Below, piece by piece: positions 60,569-64,000 of a stretch of 64,000 bases of DNA (positions within the stretch are counted from its first letter, which is position 1; every line of letters starts with the position of its first letter). This DNA comes from Strongyloides papillosus. Taxonomy: Eukaryota > Nematoda > Chromadorea > Rhabditida > Strongyloididae. The stretch covers positions 124,001 through 188,000 of the forward strand of contig SRSI01000030.1 in the NCBI GenBank assembly GCA_005656395.1. The letters run 5' to 3'. The translations under genes were made by a program, and so were the position numbers. The notes under the pieces are model-generated. The model was not told where the DNA came from. It saw only the letters and a list, made by a program, of their open reading frames with translations, and did no database searches.

Positions 60569-62689
60569 TCATTTTATCATTATTTCTTTAAATATTTAAT
60601 AATTTTTTTGTACTTTTTATTGATTATTTATTAAAAATTTTATTATTATTTAATGTGAAATGTCTTGGTAATTAGGTTGGAGAACGTAGAGGAACCTTTT
60701 GTGACGTAAATTGTTTTTAAACTTGTTTATAAATAAAGAAATTACAATAGCAGCATTTTAATACAAATAATTTTATACATTTCTTTAGAACTTTGATATA
60801 GTTTACCAGGAAAAATAACAAAACAAATAAAATATAGTTGTTATTGTGATGTATTTTTATTATTCTTAATTTCATATTTTAGATGGAATTACACAACTAG
60901 GTATCCTAATTATAAAAAGTACTCCCAACATATTTTATTGAGAGAAACACCACAATATTAGAAGCCATTTCTAGCTTCATTCCAAAATTTGAAAGCTGAA
61001 GAGTAGCTTCAGAATTCAATTTTGCTTCAAAACTGGGTTTTGTGAACCGACGACTTCATGGTGACATTAACCCACATCTATCTCATTTCATTCGCTTACA
61101 ATTTTTATGTCAATTAATACGTAGCAAATGTATGTTTATTGATACAAGGTTAGTGTTTTAATGAAAGAATTAAGAAAAACTATTTTATTAAAATGACAAA
61201 AGTCTCAATTATTGAATTTTATATAATAATTTTCTAAATCATTCTGATTATTAAAAATTCATCATTTTTCCAATTAACTCTTCATTTTAATATAACTTTT
61301 ATCAAAATATAAGCAAAAAAATAATCGTTGCAAAGAAAACAATTCTCAAATTCTACTGAATATTCTTAAATATGCCTATTTTTGTTTTTTAATAAAATAA
61401 AATGGATAATTTAACAATATAAATATAGTTACAAATGGTCTCAAACGCTTATAATAGGAGAATAATTGAAGTTCGACAATGAAGATAATTATTATTATCC
61501 TAGAGAATTTCCAGAAATACAAACTTTATAGATTGCTCGTTGAGGTTGTTCACAAACTTCATATGTTTTGTCATATACTAAATCATCCCCCAAACAAAAT
61601 GAGAAATTCTGTTTTCAAGTCTTACTTTGAAATCCGCTAAATACATAAATAATTTATTTTTACCAATTAAATGTTAAGAAAATGGGCAAAAAAAGAATTA
61701 TAATGAGAAATGATCAAGGGATAATTCAATAAATGAGTTACTTTAGCTAAAGCAGAAACCACTTTGTTGTGAAAAAGAAGGAATGTTGAATAATATCACA
61801 TTATGCGGCCAGTTTTAAAAGAGTTAGATACCTACCTTGTCCAAAAGGTGTCTTAAATTTCATACATAGAAAATCGTTATTTACTCAGAAGTCGACTTCA
61901 AAACTATATATCATTAAAATTTCAAAACACAACACGATGAAAAAAACATCGTTTTTTGTTCTTATTGGTGATCATATTCAAATGACAAAAAATGATTTAT
62001 TTTTCTGAATGTTAGAAGATTAGACATCACTGGAATTACATTTTTCATGATTTATTACCTAAAAAAATAACTTTAGAAACACTTTCCGAAACTATTTACT
62101 TTAAACACTAAAGTTTAATTTGTAATAAATGGAAATTTTCATACAGATACAGAGAAAAATGTGCATAAAATGTTTTTTTCAGTCGAATTGTAAGAATAAG
62201 ACATAAACATTTACGTAAAATTTATTTTTAACAAATTTTGTCTTCTTATAAATGCTACAAATATGAAACTTAAATTATTTTATGAAATTTTATTTTAAAT
62301 ATTGGAATTGTTGAATGACAATTATAGATATTGATAAGTATTCAAAATATGTATTTGAGTTCTGGCTTGATTTCCAAATTCCCAGGTATTTATTTATTTA
62401 ATACTGGTAAATAAGGAACTGAAACATCTTATAAAGTTCTATGAGAACACAAATCATACATATAAACATAAAATTCTATAACAATTCATTTCACAGACAA
62501 AAGCGCCAAAAGTGAAAGAAGAATGTATAATTGACAATCAAATTGGCATATTTACAATAATTCTTTCACCCGAAGGTAATTTTCCTAAATTCACGAAACT
62601 GTAATCGTTTTTGTATATCGTTTATATATTAGTATTCTGCTCAACATCTTTAAATTGCATATATTACTTATATCCAGCGTTTCTATAAA
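60569..62689. other. Long non-coding stretch
   Basis: About 2.1 kb of AT-rich DNA between two plus-strand genes. No ORF over 60 codons, no inverted repeat and no RNA gene that I can recognise. Confidence 0.5.
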
Positions 62690-63707
62690 ATGGGTTTGAA
62701 TTTAATATCGCTTCCACCAGATGTTCTGGCGCATATTTTTTCGGAGATCCCATGGAATCAGCTCATTAATGTTAAGCTTGCTGCTAGAAAATTCAATTAT
62801 GTTACTGAGAAGTATCATAAAAACATGCAGAAGCCATCACTCTTCACACTTTTTCTTGGTAATGATTTCACTCATAATGATGGTATTGATAGAATTAGGA
62901 TAACCTATTCTTTTGTAAAAGCCGACGTGGACCCCTTGGAAAGTGTATCTGACACGAAGCATTTCTTTTTGGTTAGTTTTTATTTCACACTAATATATTC
63001 AAAGAATGTTCTTTTTATAGCCTTCTTCGGAACCAGATCGACTCCACAGCTTTCTCCAGAAATTTGGTGATATATATTTCCTAGACGAAATGGGTATCTT
63101 TCTTGATAATCATACAGATGTAGTGCAAATTTTTGGTGATCATTTACACAAAGATTTTGGAGCTAATGATATGTATGTATCTGCAAACAATTCTGAAAAA
63201 GATCTTGGTACCACACTATCATTCTTACAGAAATTACAAAAAGTGCACAATCTGGAATTAGACTTACACTTCCCACATCTAAGTGTACCGAAGGATTTTA
63301 TTATTCCAGTAAGAAACTCATTGAACTCAATAGTTATACGTGAAAGAGAGAATACAACTTTTATTAACTCAAGAATGATCAAGTATATGGTTGAAAACAA
63401 TCCGAATCTTTGTGAATTCAAATTATCTTTAAGTAGTTTGGCAGCCTATAGAGTGGTTATTGAAACGATTGTTAAGGAAGAACTGTCAAAAAGTAATAAT
63501 GACTGTTTGCATAAGTATGTTTCTCTCTGTCTTGATATTTCCAGTAGTGAAACACCATGGGAATTATTATTTTATTTCTACTCTGAAGAGTTTCCTTATA
63601 ATCATACTAGTACCATGCTAGAAGGGAATATCTTTTACGAAGGTGATTTGCAATGTCCGACTTGTGGTGATATTAATTCTATTGGAATTTTTGGAGGCCG
63701 CCTTTGA
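62690..63707 (+). CDS. F-box protein
   Basis: Exons 62690..62971 and 63021..63707 over a 49-bp intron (GTTAGT...TTTATAG, phase 0), 322 residues. The N-terminal F-box (about 5-45) reads ISLPPDVLAHIFSEIPWNQLINVKLAARKF in two overlapping stretches and would bind the SKP1-like adaptor of an SCF ubiquitin ligase. The rest, about 280 residues, has leucine-rich, alternating hydrophobic sequence without a clear repeat, and a CPTCGD near the end (CxxC). Nematodes have many fast-evolving F-box genes; the substrate is unknown. Confidence 0.8.
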
Positions 63708-64000
63708 ATAAAATTCACTGGATTATATGTAATGTTTTTATTTTTGATTTGAGACCTTAATTTTTCAAGATGTGTGCCATGTTTTTAATTAAGATCTTAT
63801 TAACTAAAGTTTATAATATTGTTTTAACACTAAAATTTTTTCTCTCTAATTAATTGTACTTAATTTTTTATTAAATACAAAGTATATTTGGTTCCTAACC
63901 TGTTATAGTGATAAAATATCACAACTAAGATTGATTGTTAAATAGTTATTATGATAGACGGTTTAAATGTTAAAAAGAATATTAGAAACTATGTTTCACA
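63708..64000. other. Right flank
   Basis: AT-rich sequence 3' of the F-box gene; nothing further recognised before the window ends. Confidence 0.5.

Noticed and set aside
1..64000. tRNA, rRNA or CRISPR arrays
   Set aside because: No tRNA box pair, rRNA-like stretch or regular direct-repeat/spacer pattern recognised by eye; a tRNAscan-type search would be decisive.

Overview
The window is eukaryotic nuclear DNA, very AT-rich, with tiny introns (35-76 bp, GTAAGT...TTTYAG type) and likely trans-splice acceptors just upstream of several start codons. Together with the protein content (two tandem arrays of SCP/TAPS, i.e. CAP-superfamily, secreted proteins) this points to a parasitic nematode of the Strongyloides/Parastrongyloides group. 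The species cannot be fixed from the sequence alone.

Layout. (1) 1-8.7 kb: single-copy housekeeping and regulatory genes: a TXNDC17/TRP14-like thioredoxin (-), polo-like kinase 1 (+), a GAS41/YEATS4-like YEATS protein (-) and a CUT-domain protein that lacks a homeodomain (+). (2) 9.0-30.1 kb: array A, 14 head-to-tail minus-strand CAP loci (A1-A14). Each has exon 1 (about 195 codons: signal peptide, a novel N-terminal domain made of two similar strand-strand-helix modules, and a Trp/Cys segment) and exon 2 (about 137 codons, CAP domain), joined by a phase-0 intron that is usually 35 bp. Three loci are clearly broken (A4, A7, A12) and one carries a single frameshift (A10). A 900-bp TA-flanked inverted-repeat element of Tc1/mariner type, with a decayed transposase start, sits between A12 and A13; a paralogous empty site is preserved upstream of A10. 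(3) 30.5-38.8 kb: an interruption by single-copy genes: a very diverged SLC6-like transporter (-), a PrimPol primase-polymerase (+), a small heat-shock protein with heat-shock elements (+) and a Lys/Ser-rich protein (+). (4) 39.3-58.7 kb: array B, 12 further minus-strand CAP loci (B1-B12). They have the same intron position but a different first exon: signal peptide plus a charged linker built from one or two copies of a roughly 26-residue motif. Two loci carry one frameshift (B4, B11) and one is a clear pseudogene (B6). (5) 59.5-63.7 kb: a type I membrane glycoprotein of unknown function (+), a 2-kb empty stretch and an F-box protein (+).

The main biology is a two-sided birth-and-death factory of secreted CAP proteins. 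Both arrays share the Trp/Cys segment, the intron position and the CAP domain, but carry unrelated N-terminal modules. In almost every copy the cavity residues of classical CAP proteins are partly lost. In Strongyloides such proteins are known to be expanded and linked to the parasitic stage; their targets here are unknown.
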